This document shows, one piece after another, positions 42,699-50,236 of a DNA stretch of 64,000 nucleotides. The stretch is from G963663775 sp963664255 (lineage in GTDB: Bacteria; Bacillota; Clostridia; Oscillospirales; Butyricicoccaceae): positions 496,001 through 560,000 of the forward strand of contig OY760938.1 in assembly GCA_963664255.1 (NCBI GenBank), written 5' to 3'. Numbering within the stretch: the stretch's first letter is position 1; each line of letters opens with the position of its first letter. The notes below the pieces were generated by a model. It did not search any database, was not told the origin of the DNA, and worked only from the letters and a program-made list of their open reading frames with translations. A program made the position numbers and the translations under genes.

Positions 42699-43469
42699 AT
42701 GGTTTTATTGCAAGCAACGCAACTGGAAAAATCCTTTGGCGATTTACAAGTGCTCCGCGACATCAGTTTGACCGTTTCGCAGGGGCAGGTCGTTTCCATC
42801 ATCGGACCGTCTGGTTCTGGCAAGTCCACTCTGCTGCGCATTTTGACACAGCTTGAAACGGCAGACAAAGGCGAAATTACCGTTTGTGGACAGCAGTTGC
42901 TGCGTACGGAAAATGACCATGCGATTTATGCAGACAAAAAGACTCTGCACAGCATCAATCGCAATATAGGCTTGGTTTTTCAAAATTTCAATCTGTTCCC
43001 TCACTTCTCCGTGCTCAAAAATCTGATAGACGCCCCAGTTCGCGTGTTGGGGCAGTCCAAAAAGCAAGCCGAAGAAACCGCCCGTGCGCTGTTGCAAAAG
43101 ATGAATCTTGCCGAAAAAGCAGATGCTTACCCCTGTCAGCTCTCCGGCGGACAGCAGCAGCGCGTGGCCATTGCGCGTGCACTGGCGATGCAGCCGAAGG
43201 TATTGTTTTTTGACGAACCCACTTCTGCACTGGACCCAGAATTGACAGGAGAGATTTTGAAGGTCATCCGAGATTTGGCGCGCGAACACATGACCATGGT
43301 CATTGTAACCCATGAAATGGCTTTTGCACGAGATGTTGCCGATCACGTCATTTTCATGGACGGTGGTGTCATTGTAGAAGAAGGCACGCCCTCCCAAGTC
43401 TTCTCTGACACCCAAAGTGAACGTACACGTGCATTTTTAAGCAGATATGCACAAAATAGCACGATTTAA
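42699..43469 (+). CDS. Polar amino acid ABC transporter, ATP-binding protein
   Basis: 256 aa. Walker A GPSGSGKSTLLRIL, Q-loop GLVFQNFNLFPHFSVLKN, signature LSGGQQQRVAIARAL, Walker B VLFFDEPTSALDPE, switch His in VTHEMAFARDVADH. GlnQ/ArtP type. Third gene, 41 nt after the permease. Confidence 0.95.
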   Translation: MVLLQATQLEKSFGDLQVLRDISLTVSQGQVVSIIGPSGSGKSTLLRILTQLETADKGEITVCGQQLLRTENDHAIYADKKTLHSINRNIGLVFQNFNLFPHFSVLKNLIDAPVRVLGQSKKQAEETARALLQKMNLAEKADAYPCQLSGGQQQRVAIARALAMQPKVLFFDEPTSALDPELTGEILKVIRDLAREHMTMVIVTHEMAFARDVADHVIFMDGGVIVEEGTPSQVFSDTQSERTRAFLSRYAQNSTI

Positions 43470-43830
43470 GAAAGCGACAGCGGACATTTCATCAGAGAAA
43501 GCCCCCCAACGGACGAAAACCGCTCATCCCATACGAAACGGCAACTGCACCATGCCATATGATACATCATTAGCATTGGTTGCCATCAGCGACCATTCCG
43601 AAATGGTTTCTACCGTATGCAATCGTTGCAGGACTGCTTGTTCCGCCATGCGAGAGGTTTGAATTTTCCACTGCATTTCAAGGTGTATATGCACAATAAT
43701 ATCCATTTTGGAACAGTATTAGCCTTTAACCCATCGTTTATTTCATGAAATTGCGCCATTTACAAACAATACACAAACAAGATATAAAGCGTGATAAGGT
43801 TTTTATTATAGTTTCCCAGTTTCATCTGGT
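43470..43830. other. Gene-poor stretch after the ABC operon
   Basis: A 60-codon leftward ORF at 43524-43706 (LHTVETISEWSLMATNAND) has no ribosome binding site and no family I know. I see no terminator with a T-run directly after the ABC operon. Confidence 0.35.
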
Positions 43831-43836
43831 AGAAGA

Positions 43837-43956
43837 TTAAATGGTGGTGTTTTTTGGTATGTTGCGCGGAACAGCATCTCGCACACGCTCTTTTCCTTTT
43901 GCACGTCCATATTGATGGGTTAAATCCGTATCCGCGCCACTTTCATCTAGAATAAA
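43837..43956 (-). pseudogene. IS630-family transposase fragment
   Basis: A 40-codon remnant reading FILDESGADTDLTHQYGRA and then GKERVRDAVPRNIPKNTT before a stop, matching the segment after the second catalytic Asp of IS630-type transposases. No upstream or downstream part is recognisable, so it is a relic. Confidence 0.65.
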
Positions 43957-44075
43957 AAACCAAATGCGCTAGAGGTATCATGCTCTTTCGCATTTATTTT
44001 TTTCATTTTTACCCCAATTTTTTTGCATTAAGCTATTGACTTTACTATGGAAAATTTGATATAATAGTTTCAAAT

Positions 44076-44152
44076 GAAGGTGTAGCTCAGTTGGTTAGAG
44101 TATCTGCTTGACATGCAGGGGGTCGGAGGTTCAAATCCTCTCATCTTCACCA
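44076..44152 (+). tRNA. tRNA-Val (GAC)
   Basis: 77 nt with encoded CCA. The acceptor GAAGGTG pairs with CATCTTC (one G-T), and the anticodon loop TTGACAT gives GAC. The TATAAT-like box ATATAATAG lies about 15 nt upstream. Its 3' end faces a broken integrase, so it marks an old integration site. Confidence 0.93.
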
Positions 44153-44155
44153 ACT

Positions 44156-44188
44156 AAACCGTCCAAAAGGGCGGTTTTTATTTTTTTT
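44156..44188 (+). terminator. Terminator of tRNA-Val
   Basis: AAACCGTCC AAAA GGGCGGTTT followed by a T-rich run, 4 nt past the tRNA. Confidence 0.9.
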
Positions 44189-44260
44189 CAGAACTTTTTT
44201 ACAATATAAAAAATGTTGTAAAACTAACTACGACACTATTACGACAGGTGTACCGAATAA

Positions 44261-45447
44261 CTACGACAAATTAGTGTCGTAACCCAATGCTTTGCGAAGC
44301 GCATCAGCGTTATTGTGCGCATATCTTTTTGACAGCATATCTAGGTTGGAGTGTCCCATTAACTTTGCGATGCTAAATAAATCTACGCCTTGGTCTTTCC
44401 ATAAAGTTGCTCTTGTATGCCGTAATTCATGTGCCGTGAGTATCCGAATCTCCGGATGTTCTTTGATAAGCAATTTCATGAATGGCGCTTATACACGATG
44501 TTGCCAGTTTCTTGGCGCTAGGATTTCCCCAAGGCTGCTGTGAAAAATATATTCCGGTTTCACAACGGAGCCTTTTATGCCACCGTGCTTATTATTCTTC
44601 AATGTGATATTTCTTGGAAGCGCATTCAACGCAGCGGTAAGGCGGTTTGATATTGGGATAACCCTTGCACGTGTTCGTTTTTTAGACCATCAGATACCAG
44701 AACCCATTTGTCTGTATCTGGGTCTTTGAATTCAGCAGCGCCCTGCGATATATACAATAGGCGATTCTTTGCATCGTAATCATCCCATCGCAAGCCTAGT
44801 AGCTCACTACGGGTAATTTCAGTCTGTAGTAGAACGAGCATCCAGACGGCATTTTGAGCGATTGCGAAGTTTTCCACAATATCGAACTGTTCCTGTGTAT
44901 AAGTTTGCTTGGTTGGTGTTTTTTTGTTAGTGGACAATGTAATTGACCGAGTTACTGGGTTTTTGGCGCATAAGTCATTTTCCATTGCGGTTTCAAATAT
45001 TGCGCGAAGTATGGAACGCATTTTTTTCAGAGTTTCTAAAGAGTAGTCTTTTTGTTCGTTGAAAAAAGACTGTACATCTGCTGGACGAATATCGGCAAGC
45101 GCAGCGTTTCCGAAATACTTAATTAGGTGTTCTTCTACCAAAACACGGTACATCGTGCTGTATGTGTTGCCTTTTACTTTCCCCTTTTTGTAGGTTTCCA
45201 ACCAGTAGGATGCCCAGTCGGAGAAGCTTTTTTTGTGAAACACAAACCCGACACCTGTAGCTTCGGCAACCGCCTTGTCTACTTTGAACTGCTCCGCCTG
45301 CTCCTTTGCATCAGCTTTGCTGATAGACGAATAGAACGACTTGCGGATAAGCTTCCCGTTGCGGTGTTTTCCGATGGTTATTTTGACCTCGTAAAGTCCG
45401 TCTGCTCTGTTTGGTTTTTCTTTTTTTGGTCTTGGCATTTTCGCCAC
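44261..45447 (-). pseudogene. Broken tyrosine integrase 2 (frameshift plus nonsense codon)
   Basis: The N-terminal part (to 44690) is intact: arm domain GLYEVKITIGKHRNGKLIRK, core region, and catalytic-domain start LLQTEITRSELLGLRWDD. At a T6 run (44678-44683) the frame shifts; in the new frame the protein continues VIPISNRLTAALNALPRNIT to an in-frame TAA (44489-44491) where Tyr is expected, then MKLLIKEHPEIRILTAHELR, KLMGHSNLDMLSKRYAHNN to the natural stop at 44261. Two lesions, so the integrase is probably dead. It abuts the 3' end of tRNA-Val. Confidence 0.88.
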
Positions 45448-45475
45448 ACTCCTTTACTTTCCATTTTTGAATATG

Positions 45476-45560
45476 GTATAATAAAGGTACTGAATCACGA
45501 CCAAACTTTTCAGCACTTTATCGCATCCCGTCTGGTGTTACAGCACTGGGCGGGATTTTT
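45476..45560 (-). promoter_or_regulatory. Two-hairpin leader of integrase 2
   Basis: Read on the minus strand: hairpin A ATCCCG/CGGGAT (45525-45530 with 45551-45556) and hairpin B AAAGTGCTGAA/TTCAGTACCTTT (45519-45509 with 45494-45483), then TATTATACC as -10. Between the arms of hairpin A the bases GTGC-N-AACAC match the other two leaders. On the plus strand hairpin A runs straight into TTTTTTATTTTT, so it is a terminator against integrase-antisense transcription. Confidence 0.65.
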
Positions 45561-45726
45561 TATTTTTAACCCCCCTCGAATTCGATAGGTTTAAAAGTTG
45601 TTAGTAAATGTTAGTGTGTTTTATGGTATACTGCTTGATTTTTGCGTAATGCTATTTTATAATACAGGTATTGAAATTATTTGCGTAATGGTAATTTACA
45701 TTATGCCGCAGAAAGGTTGTGCCCAT

Positions 45727-45924
45727 ATGTTCGGTTTTTCCATAAACAGACAATGCAAAAAGGAAGCTGTGAATTTTCTAATTGACGAAATAAAAAAATC
45801 AGACGCAACTCCAAAGGAAAAGATTGCAATGCTGGTCAATGCACCGAAGCTTGTGAAGTATTTTTCTAAGCAGCATGAGAGCGGTCGTGACATCGGAGCG
45901 GTTTTTGATAGGTTGTTCAAATAG
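45727..45924 (+). CDS. Small hypothetical protein of the tRNA-Val element
   Basis: 65 aa from ATG 45727 (AAAGG upstream), MFGFSINRQCKKEAVNFLID ... VFDRLFK. Highly charged and helical, no known family. Its last seven codons form the left arm of the terminator palindrome at 45903-45966, so it ends with FDRLFK, the same residues that end the converging gene. Confidence 0.55.
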   Translation: MFGFSINRQCKKEAVNFLIDEIKKSDATPKEKIAMLVNAPKLVKYFSKQHESGRDIGAVFDRLFK

Positions 45925-45966
45925 CAAACCTAATATAGGTGTGCTATTTGAACAACCTATCAAAAA
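45903..45966. terminator. Long palindromic terminator overlapping both converging genes
   Basis: About 25-bp arms with a 14-nt centre. Each arm encodes the final FDRLFK-stop of one of the two converging genes. The arms end in TTTTTGATAGG / CCTATCAAAAA, giving each strand an A-run before and a T-run after. Confidence 0.8.
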
Positions 45967-46510
45967 ATGGGGAACCTGCAATGATGTTAGGGAGACCTGT
46001 ATCAGCTGTGGTTGTGATTCCAGACAAAATAGCGGCACTTGGGCCGATTATACAGGAGGCTCCGGTTAAATGCGCGCTTATATCGATAGGTGATTCACAA
46101 CCACTTGTTCGTTCATCAAATGTCTTGGCGTATCTTTCTGTATCAAATTTGAGCGAATCTGCGCATTCTGAAACTTTGTTTATGTTGACTGGGGCGCTCT
46201 TGAACGTCCACGAGAAGTCATGCAATAAGAACCTTGAGTTTTCAACAGCTCGTCTCTCGGTTGCAGCAAGGAACGGCATCACAGATATCGATTCGATAGT
46301 TCCCATGTTGATACACCTTGTTTTAACTGGCATGGAGCGAATGTAATTGTATGCCGTAAAACCAGAATTTAAATCACCACCTTCACTCGACATAAGGATT
46401 TTGATTTCCGTTACTCTTGATTGTAAGGCATTTAACAGCATATTTCTTAGAGATTCTACTGCAGAAATATTTATGGGACCGAAAAAATGCATCTGCGCAA
46501 CTTGTGACAT
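45944..46510 (-). CDS. ClpP-like serine protease-fold protein (SDH-type)
   Basis: 188 aa from ATG 46510 (GGGAGGGT upstream). ClpP fold: FFGPINISAVESLRNMLL, ILMSSEGGDLNSGFTAYNYI (GG handle motif), NMGTIESISVMPFLAATERR with the Ser at the nucleophile position, and RFLLHDFSWTF with the catalytic His. Stand-alone ClpP-like proteins of this kind are carried by phages and integrative elements; the role is unknown. Overlaps a palindromic terminator at its 3' end. Confidence 0.82.
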   Translation of the reverse strand: MSQVAQMHFFGPINISAVESLRNMLLNALQSRVTEIKILMSSEGGDLNSGFTAYNYIRSMPVKTRCINMGTIESISVMPFLAATERRAVENSRFLLHDFSWTFKSAPVNINKVSECADSLKFDTERYAKTFDERTSGCESPIDISAHLTGASCIIGPSAAILSGITTTADTGLPNIIAGSPFFDRLFK

Positions 46511-46600
46511 AAACATACCCTCCCATGGATTGACAATATCCTCCAATCCTGTATAATATTATTTGGAAGGGTACTCCCTGTGTTCTTCTTTCTCTCTCTC

Positions 46601-46640
46601 CCCTGCCAGTATTTGCACTACTGGCAGGGATTTTTTTATT
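46601..46640 (+). terminator. Terminator-like hairpin upstream of the ClpP-like gene
   Basis: CCCTGCCAGTA/TACTGGCAGGG followed by ATTTTTTTATTTT on the plus strand. It points away from the ClpP-like gene and sits upstream of its promoter, the same antisense-guard orientation as hairpin A of the integrase leaders. Confidence 0.75.
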
Positions 46641-46687
46641 TTCCCCAGATATTAAAATATATGGGTTTTGTAGGGATTAAAAAACCC

Positions 46688-46995
46688 TTACAATATGCAC
46701 ATCCTGTCACGATATAACGTTATGGTTTTTCTTATGAAATCTTCTGTAACCTCAAAGTATTCTGCCAAATCCCAAATTTCTGTATACCCTCTGCGAAATG
46801 CAAACTTCAATTCGCCTACAGTGATGAGTTTTTGTATCGCCCATCTAGCCGCTTTGTATTCGTGCCTTTGTCTTGTGTCAAGCGGTGAATATTTATTATA
46901 AAACGCACCAGTGGCGCAGTGTCCCAATTCGTGAGCAAGCTTTACTCTCTCATCCTGTGCAGATTTCACTTTCTTATAGTCCATCGCAATAGCAC
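46688..46995 (-). pseudogene. Truncated ImmA/IrrE-type metallopeptidase
   Basis: The zinc motif KLAHELGHCATGAFYNKYSP and the C-terminal region (YTEIWDLAEYFEVTEDFIRK) match ImmA/IrrE peptidases that cleave phage-type repressors. The N-terminus is missing: upstream, the reading frame continues only as SCAIAMDYKKV before running into a primase fragment in another frame. Probably a deletion product, though the HExxH core is whole. Confidence 0.8.
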
Positions 46996-47424
46996 AACTG
47001 TTGCTCCAGTCAGGGAATATTCGACAGCCTTCTGGATGTATCGTATAAGCTCTTGGTCTCCACCAAAAATATCATTCAGAAATTCAATCCATCTTGGGCA
47101 ATCTGTCTTTTCGGTATATTCGCAGAGTGTCATTTTGGTCATATATAGTTCTGGCAAATGCTCCGCAAGCTTTCCGTTTCGCAACTTTACAATGCCGTTC
47201 GGCACACACAACATGTGGTTATGCTGGTCAAACTGTCCGGGTGTATTAAGAACATGATGCAGCGTTTCTGCCGTCATTGACTTCTTGCCTTTATTGGAAC
47301 GGCTATACTTCAAATGCTTTAAATACTGCTTTTCCAAATCTTCTTGGTCTCCTGGCTGTTGCAAATATTCCTTCAAAGAAGACAAGGGGCCGGAATGGTA
47401 TAGGTGGAATGTTGAACCGAACAA
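46996..47424 (-). pseudogene. Fragment of phage/plasmid D5-type primase-helicase
   Basis: The ORF contains MLCVPNGIVKLRNGKL and then DCPRWIEFLNDIFGGDQELI, followed by RYIQKAVEYSLTGAT, the region just before the helicase P-loop in P4/D5 primases. It stops there and runs into the ImmA remnant, so the ATPase part has been deleted. The ORF start is arbitrary. Confidence 0.75.
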
Positions 47425-47830
47425 AAATCAAAATAGCAGTCAGTTTTTGAGGCAGCTTGTTTCACAGCTTTACTATACAGGCGAATGCCTTGTGATAGAG
47501 CAAGGAGAACAGCTCCTTGTAGCTGCCGTCACCCACTGGTGTACTAGGTGTGGTATAGATAATATTTGAAGTGGTTGCTGTGCCCTTCAATTCATTCAAT
47601 ACTTCATTTGCAGACTTTCGCTGTTCTTCGTCAAACTCCAGCATATTCATCATATTGTCGAATGTCTGCGAATGGATTGAGATAATAAGCACAATGAGTT
47701 GCTATTCTTGGTCTGGCAAGCTTGCGCATCTGATATTTCAGTATAGAATTGGGGATTTGTTGTAGAAGGCTTGATATGCATATTATCCGCTCATTTAGCG
47801 AAAAGAGAACTGTTTCAATACTTTTCACCC
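47425..47830 (-). pseudogene. Decayed leftward coding remnant, unknown family
   Basis: Two overlapping frames each look coding over part of their length (LNERIICISSLLQQIPNSIL; then FDNMMNMLEFDEEQRKSANE), which fits one gene with a frameshift near 47680. No family recognised. Confidence 0.4.
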
Positions 47831-47954
47831 TTTCTCAAAACGAGAACTTTTTTGAACGGCATTGGTTCTAATCGGCGATTTGTTAACTTCTTTCAGTAGA
47901 TAAAGGTAAGCGGTTTCATCTTTGACGATAAAATCTTTGCAGTAGATGTTTTAT

Positions 47955-48241
47955 CTCATGTGGATATTTCGTCTAGCAACGTGTTTGCTGATAAAGCTTA
48001 CGGTACGAAAGAAATTCTTGACTACATTCAAATTAAAGATGGTGAATATACTATCCCGCCAAAAAGCAATGCGACTAATCCATGGCGTTGTGACTGGTGG
48101 GTTTACAAAGAGCGTCATCTGGTAGAATGCTTTTTGCTGAAACTCAAGAATTTTAGACGGGTTGCTACTCGTTCTGACAAGCTGGCATCCTCTTTTCTTG
48201 CCTTCGTATACCTTGCGGCTATCTTCCTTTTGTCCAAATAG
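47955..48241 (+). pseudogene. IS5-family transposase C-terminal fragment
   Basis: Reads FADKAYGTKEILDYIQIKDG, then YTIPPKSNATNPWRCDWW, YKERHLVECFLLKLKNFRRV (catalytic Glu region) and ASSFLAFVYLAAIFLL. This is the last third of an IS5/IS427-type transposase; the N-terminal part is absent. Confidence 0.85.
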
Positions 48242-48530
48242 TACAAGCTGTCGGAGTTTTCAGAAACGCTCTAGCCCCTCTGGATAAAAGCCGGGGGGCT
48301 TTAATGTAGGCATGGAAATATATTACACTATCGGAAATTCAATGTGCATGAATGCGTATTAAGATAGCATTCCATCGGTGCATTCTGTTAGGGACAACCT
48401 GCTTGCCTCTAGTTCTACATAACTCCAATAAATTCACAAAATTTCGTTTAAAAATAATTTTTTAAAAAAATAAAAATTACCCTTGCTTTTTTGATAACAT
48501 ATGATATAATAATAAATACAGGCGATACAC
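48242..48530. other. Gene-free stretch before tRNA-Leu
   Basis: Presumed right end of the IS5 relic, then AT-rich sequence with the tRNA-Leu promoter (ATGATATAATAATAA, about 20 nt before the tRNA). No ORF supported. Confidence 0.4.
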
Positions 48531-48532
48531 AA

Positions 48533-48619
48533 GCCGGTGTGATGGAATTGGTAGACGTAGTGGATTCAAAATCCACCGCTGTAAAAGGCGTGCCGGTTCG
48601 AGTCCGGCCACCGGCACCA
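48533..48619 (+). tRNA. tRNA-Leu (CAA)
   Basis: 87-nt class II tRNA with encoded CCA. The acceptor GCCGGTG pairs with CACCGGC, and the anticodon loop TTCAAAA gives CAA. Confidence 0.95.
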
Positions 48620-48628
48620 GATGTGAAT

Positions 48629-48677
48629 AATCCGAACCTTATCTTTATCGGAGATGGGTTCGGATTTTCTCTTTTGT
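48629..48677 (+). terminator. Terminator of tRNA-Leu
   Basis: AATCCGAACC pairs with GGTTCGGATT, followed by TTCTCTTTTG. Confidence 0.85.
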
Positions 48678-48698
48678 TAGAAAACTGCAAACGGTAAC

Positions 48699-48735
48699 GA
48701 AAAGGGCATGGTATCGATGATACCATGCCCTTTTC
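48699..48735. terminator. Terminator of the small leftward gene at 48741
   Basis: GAAAAGGGCATGGTATC pairs perfectly with GATACCATGCCCTTTTC around GAT, 5 nt past the stop of the leftward small gene. Confidence 0.85.
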
Positions 48736-48740
48736 TGCGC

Positions 48741-48908
48741 TTATTGGTCGCTGGTTTCGGATTGCTTTTGTTGCCACTCGACAAACTCCCTCTGCCCTTC
48801 TGCTGATTCAAAATATGTAAGGATATCCGGTAAAATCAATTTTGCAAACGATTCGAGAACTTGGGTAGGAACGCCGGTGCCGCAGTCGTCAATGTTGGCA
48901 TTGAACAT
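48741..48908 (-). CDS. Hypothetical 55-aa protein
   Basis: From ATG 48908 with AAAAGGGAAG upstream to TAA 48741. Sequence runs MFNANIDDCGTGVPTQVLES ... REFVEWQQKQSETSDQ, a short helical protein with an acidic and aromatic pattern seen in small proteins carried by Clostridia mobile elements (recollection, not verified). A strong terminator directly follows. Confidence 0.6.
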   Translation of the reverse strand: MFNANIDDCGTGVPTQVLESFAKLILPDILTYFESAEGQREFVEWQQKQSETSDQ

Positions 48909-49286
48909 AACGGACACTTCCCTTTTCTAAATCCATCTATGCAGCGGCAAACGATAATATTTTTGCCGTAATTTATTATACGCAGATTTTCGGTACGTCT
49001 TCAGGGGACAAAGGTGGCGTCCGGAGAGAGCATATCGCCATGGGCTATAGGAAAAGATTCACTTGCTTCCTGCCGCAAGTTCCGAAGGTTTTCAAAAAAA
49101 TGTTTTGTTTGTTTTTGTACGTCCATAAACATATATTTTTCGTGAAGCCTTTATTTGTCGAATGTTTATAAGTCGTTCGAAATAGGCTTTTTAGTTTGCG
49201 CATATTATCAATCCAAGCCCTTATGAAGGATATATTTGACTGATGGAAGCGAACGAAAGGAGTAGTAAGAAATTGCAGGTACAAAC
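48909..49286. other. Gene-poor stretch
   Basis: No ORF with a ribosome binding site. AT-rich, probably decayed mobile-element sequence. Confidence 0.35.
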
Positions 49287-49287
49287 G

Positions 49288-49320
49288 CCATATGCCCACT
49301 GCGAAGCGGTGGGCATATGG
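49288..49320. repeat. Perfect 12-bp inverted repeat
   Basis: CCATATGCCCAC and GTGGGCATATGG separated by 9 nt. No T-run; it overlaps the start of a small ORF, so it may hide or expose that start in RNA. Confidence 0.6.
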
Positions 49321-49475
49321 CGCCGGCGGGCGCAGAGCTGGCGGTGCGGAACACGCAGTCCAGCGATGCGTTCGCACAGGACAAAATCCAGAAAAAATGG
49401 ACACAACGTCAGCGCAGCTGGGATTTGGTGCTGGCACAGCTGCAGCTGCTGTTCGCGGAACAACTTGCCAGCTAA
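49317..49475 (+). CDS. Possible 52-aa remnant or small protein
   Basis: Reads MAPAGAELAVRNTQSSDAFA, then QDKIQKKWTQRQRSWDLVLA and QLQLLFAEQLAS. The composition looks protein-like (Gln/Leu helix) but there is no clear ribosome binding site and the start lies in a hairpin. Could be the tail of a lost mobile-element gene. Confidence 0.3.
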   Translation: MAPAGAELAVRNTQSSDAFAQDKIQKKWTQRQRSWDLVLAQLQLLFAEQLAS

Positions 49476-49529
49476 ACCCTCGTTTTATTTCTTGCCGCAC
49501 GGAGCGGAAACACAAAATTCAGGACAGTC

Positions 49530-49616
49530 TTAAGCTTTACGCATCGGAATCTCTGGGTGTTCTTTGATGAGCAGGTTTATGCACGGAGTATATATTCGAT
49601 TCTGCCAGTTCTTCGG
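49530..49616 (-). pseudogene. Second integrase scrap fused to the iron-regulator gene
   Basis: In the frame ending at TAA 49530 the minus strand reads PKNWQNRIYTPCINLLIKEH then PEIP, closely matching the integrase 2 segment PRNWQHRV...LLIKEHPEIR. The catalytic RHT region that should follow is gone. It lies inside the last 27 codons of the regulator ORF, in a different frame. Confidence 0.75.
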
Positions 49617-50001
49617 TTTGTTGTGCAGTATGAAGCCTTTTTCTGCATTTTGACCAATCTTCAAAGCACTTCTCTGGCAGCACTTGCATCAGTGCACAAG
49701 AGGCATCCCGTAGCTCTTTCTTGGTCAGCACGATGTCTAGGCGCGCGAGCTGTTCTTCCACTTGCTGTATGCGCATAGTGTATTCTTTTGCTACACAAGC
49801 CCCTGTTTCTGTAAGATTTACTTTTCCATATAACTGCTTTGTAACAAGCTGCTTTTCTATTAAAACAAGCAGCATTCTTGAAACAGAAGCCTTCCGTACC
49901 ATCAGATTTTTAGCAATATCGGATGAAGAAACCTGTTCGCCTGCTTGCCCCAACTTGTAGATTTCCAAAATATACCGAATATGTGTATTCGTAAGTTCCA
50001 T
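49537..50001 (-). CDS. DtxR/MntR-like metal-dependent regulator with foreign C-terminus
   Basis: 154-aa ORF from ATG 50001 (GAGGAG upstream). Residues 1-75 are a winged helix of DtxR type (ILEIYKLGQAGEQVSSSDIA; VRKASVSRMLLVLIEKQLV; KVNLTETG), then helices to about residue 125. The last 27 or so residues are encoded by an integrase remnant in another frame, so the natural end has been replaced. Last gene of the feo run; the best local candidate to read the GTTAGC-N4-GCTAAT boxes. Confidence 0.75.
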   Translation of the reverse strand: MELTNTHIRYILEIYKLGQAGEQVSSSDIAKNLMVRKASVSRMLLVLIEKQLVTKQLYGKVNLTETGACVAKEYTMRIQQVEEQLARLDIVLTKKELRDASCALMQVLPEKCFEDWSKCRKRLHTAQQTEELAESNIYSVHKPAHQRTPRDSDA

Positions 50002-50063
50002 AAAAATCGCTCCTCAGAAAAAGGCGTCGGTATATATTCTTTACCGACGCCTTGCTGATTTTT

Positions 50064-50225
50064 TTAGTGGTTACAATGCCCTGTGCATCCAGAACAGCCA
50101 CAGCCGCAACCGTTTTTCTTTTCCTTGTGCTCCTTTATCTGCTTACGAACAATGCATCCGCAAAGCGTAAGCAGCAGCAGCGTTCCAATGATTGTTGGCA
50201 AATTGCTCATGAGAAAGACCAACAT
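50064..50225 (-). CDS. FeoB-associated Cys-rich membrane protein
   Basis: 53 aa from ATG 50225 (AAGGAGGCAAGCG upstream). One membrane helix (LPTIIGTLLLLTLCGCIV), a Lys-rich stretch and a Cys-rich tail (GCGCGCSGCTGHCNH). This layout is typical of the small partner encoded after feoB in Firmicutes and possibly handles Fe(II) at the cytoplasmic side. Confidence 0.85.
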   Translation of the reverse strand: MLVFLMSNLPTIIGTLLLLTLCGCIVRKQIKEHKEKKNGCGCGCSGCTGHCNH

Positions 50226-50236
50226 CGCTTGCCTCC

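Noticed and set aside
43524..43706. 60-codon leftward ORF after the ABC transporter
   Set aside because: No ribosome binding site and no recognisable family; mentioned only as part of a gene-poor stretch.
45697..46640. ClpP-like protein plus ImmA, primase and small proteins as a new defence system
   Set aside because: The neighbours are broken or typical mobile-element genes, and no conserved multi-gene set is visible; I treat it as element debris with one intact ClpP-like gene.
48448..48777. 109-codon leftward ORF reading GGRTRTGTPFTAVDFESTTS
   Set aside because: It is the antisense of tRNA-Leu(CAA) and its terminator; this string is a well-known false ORF across tRNA-Leu genes.
49045..49567. 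Overlapping ORFs of 91-156 codons on both strands
   Set aside because: No ribosome binding sites; composition looks like random translation of decayed sequence, apart from the weak 52-codon candidate listed.
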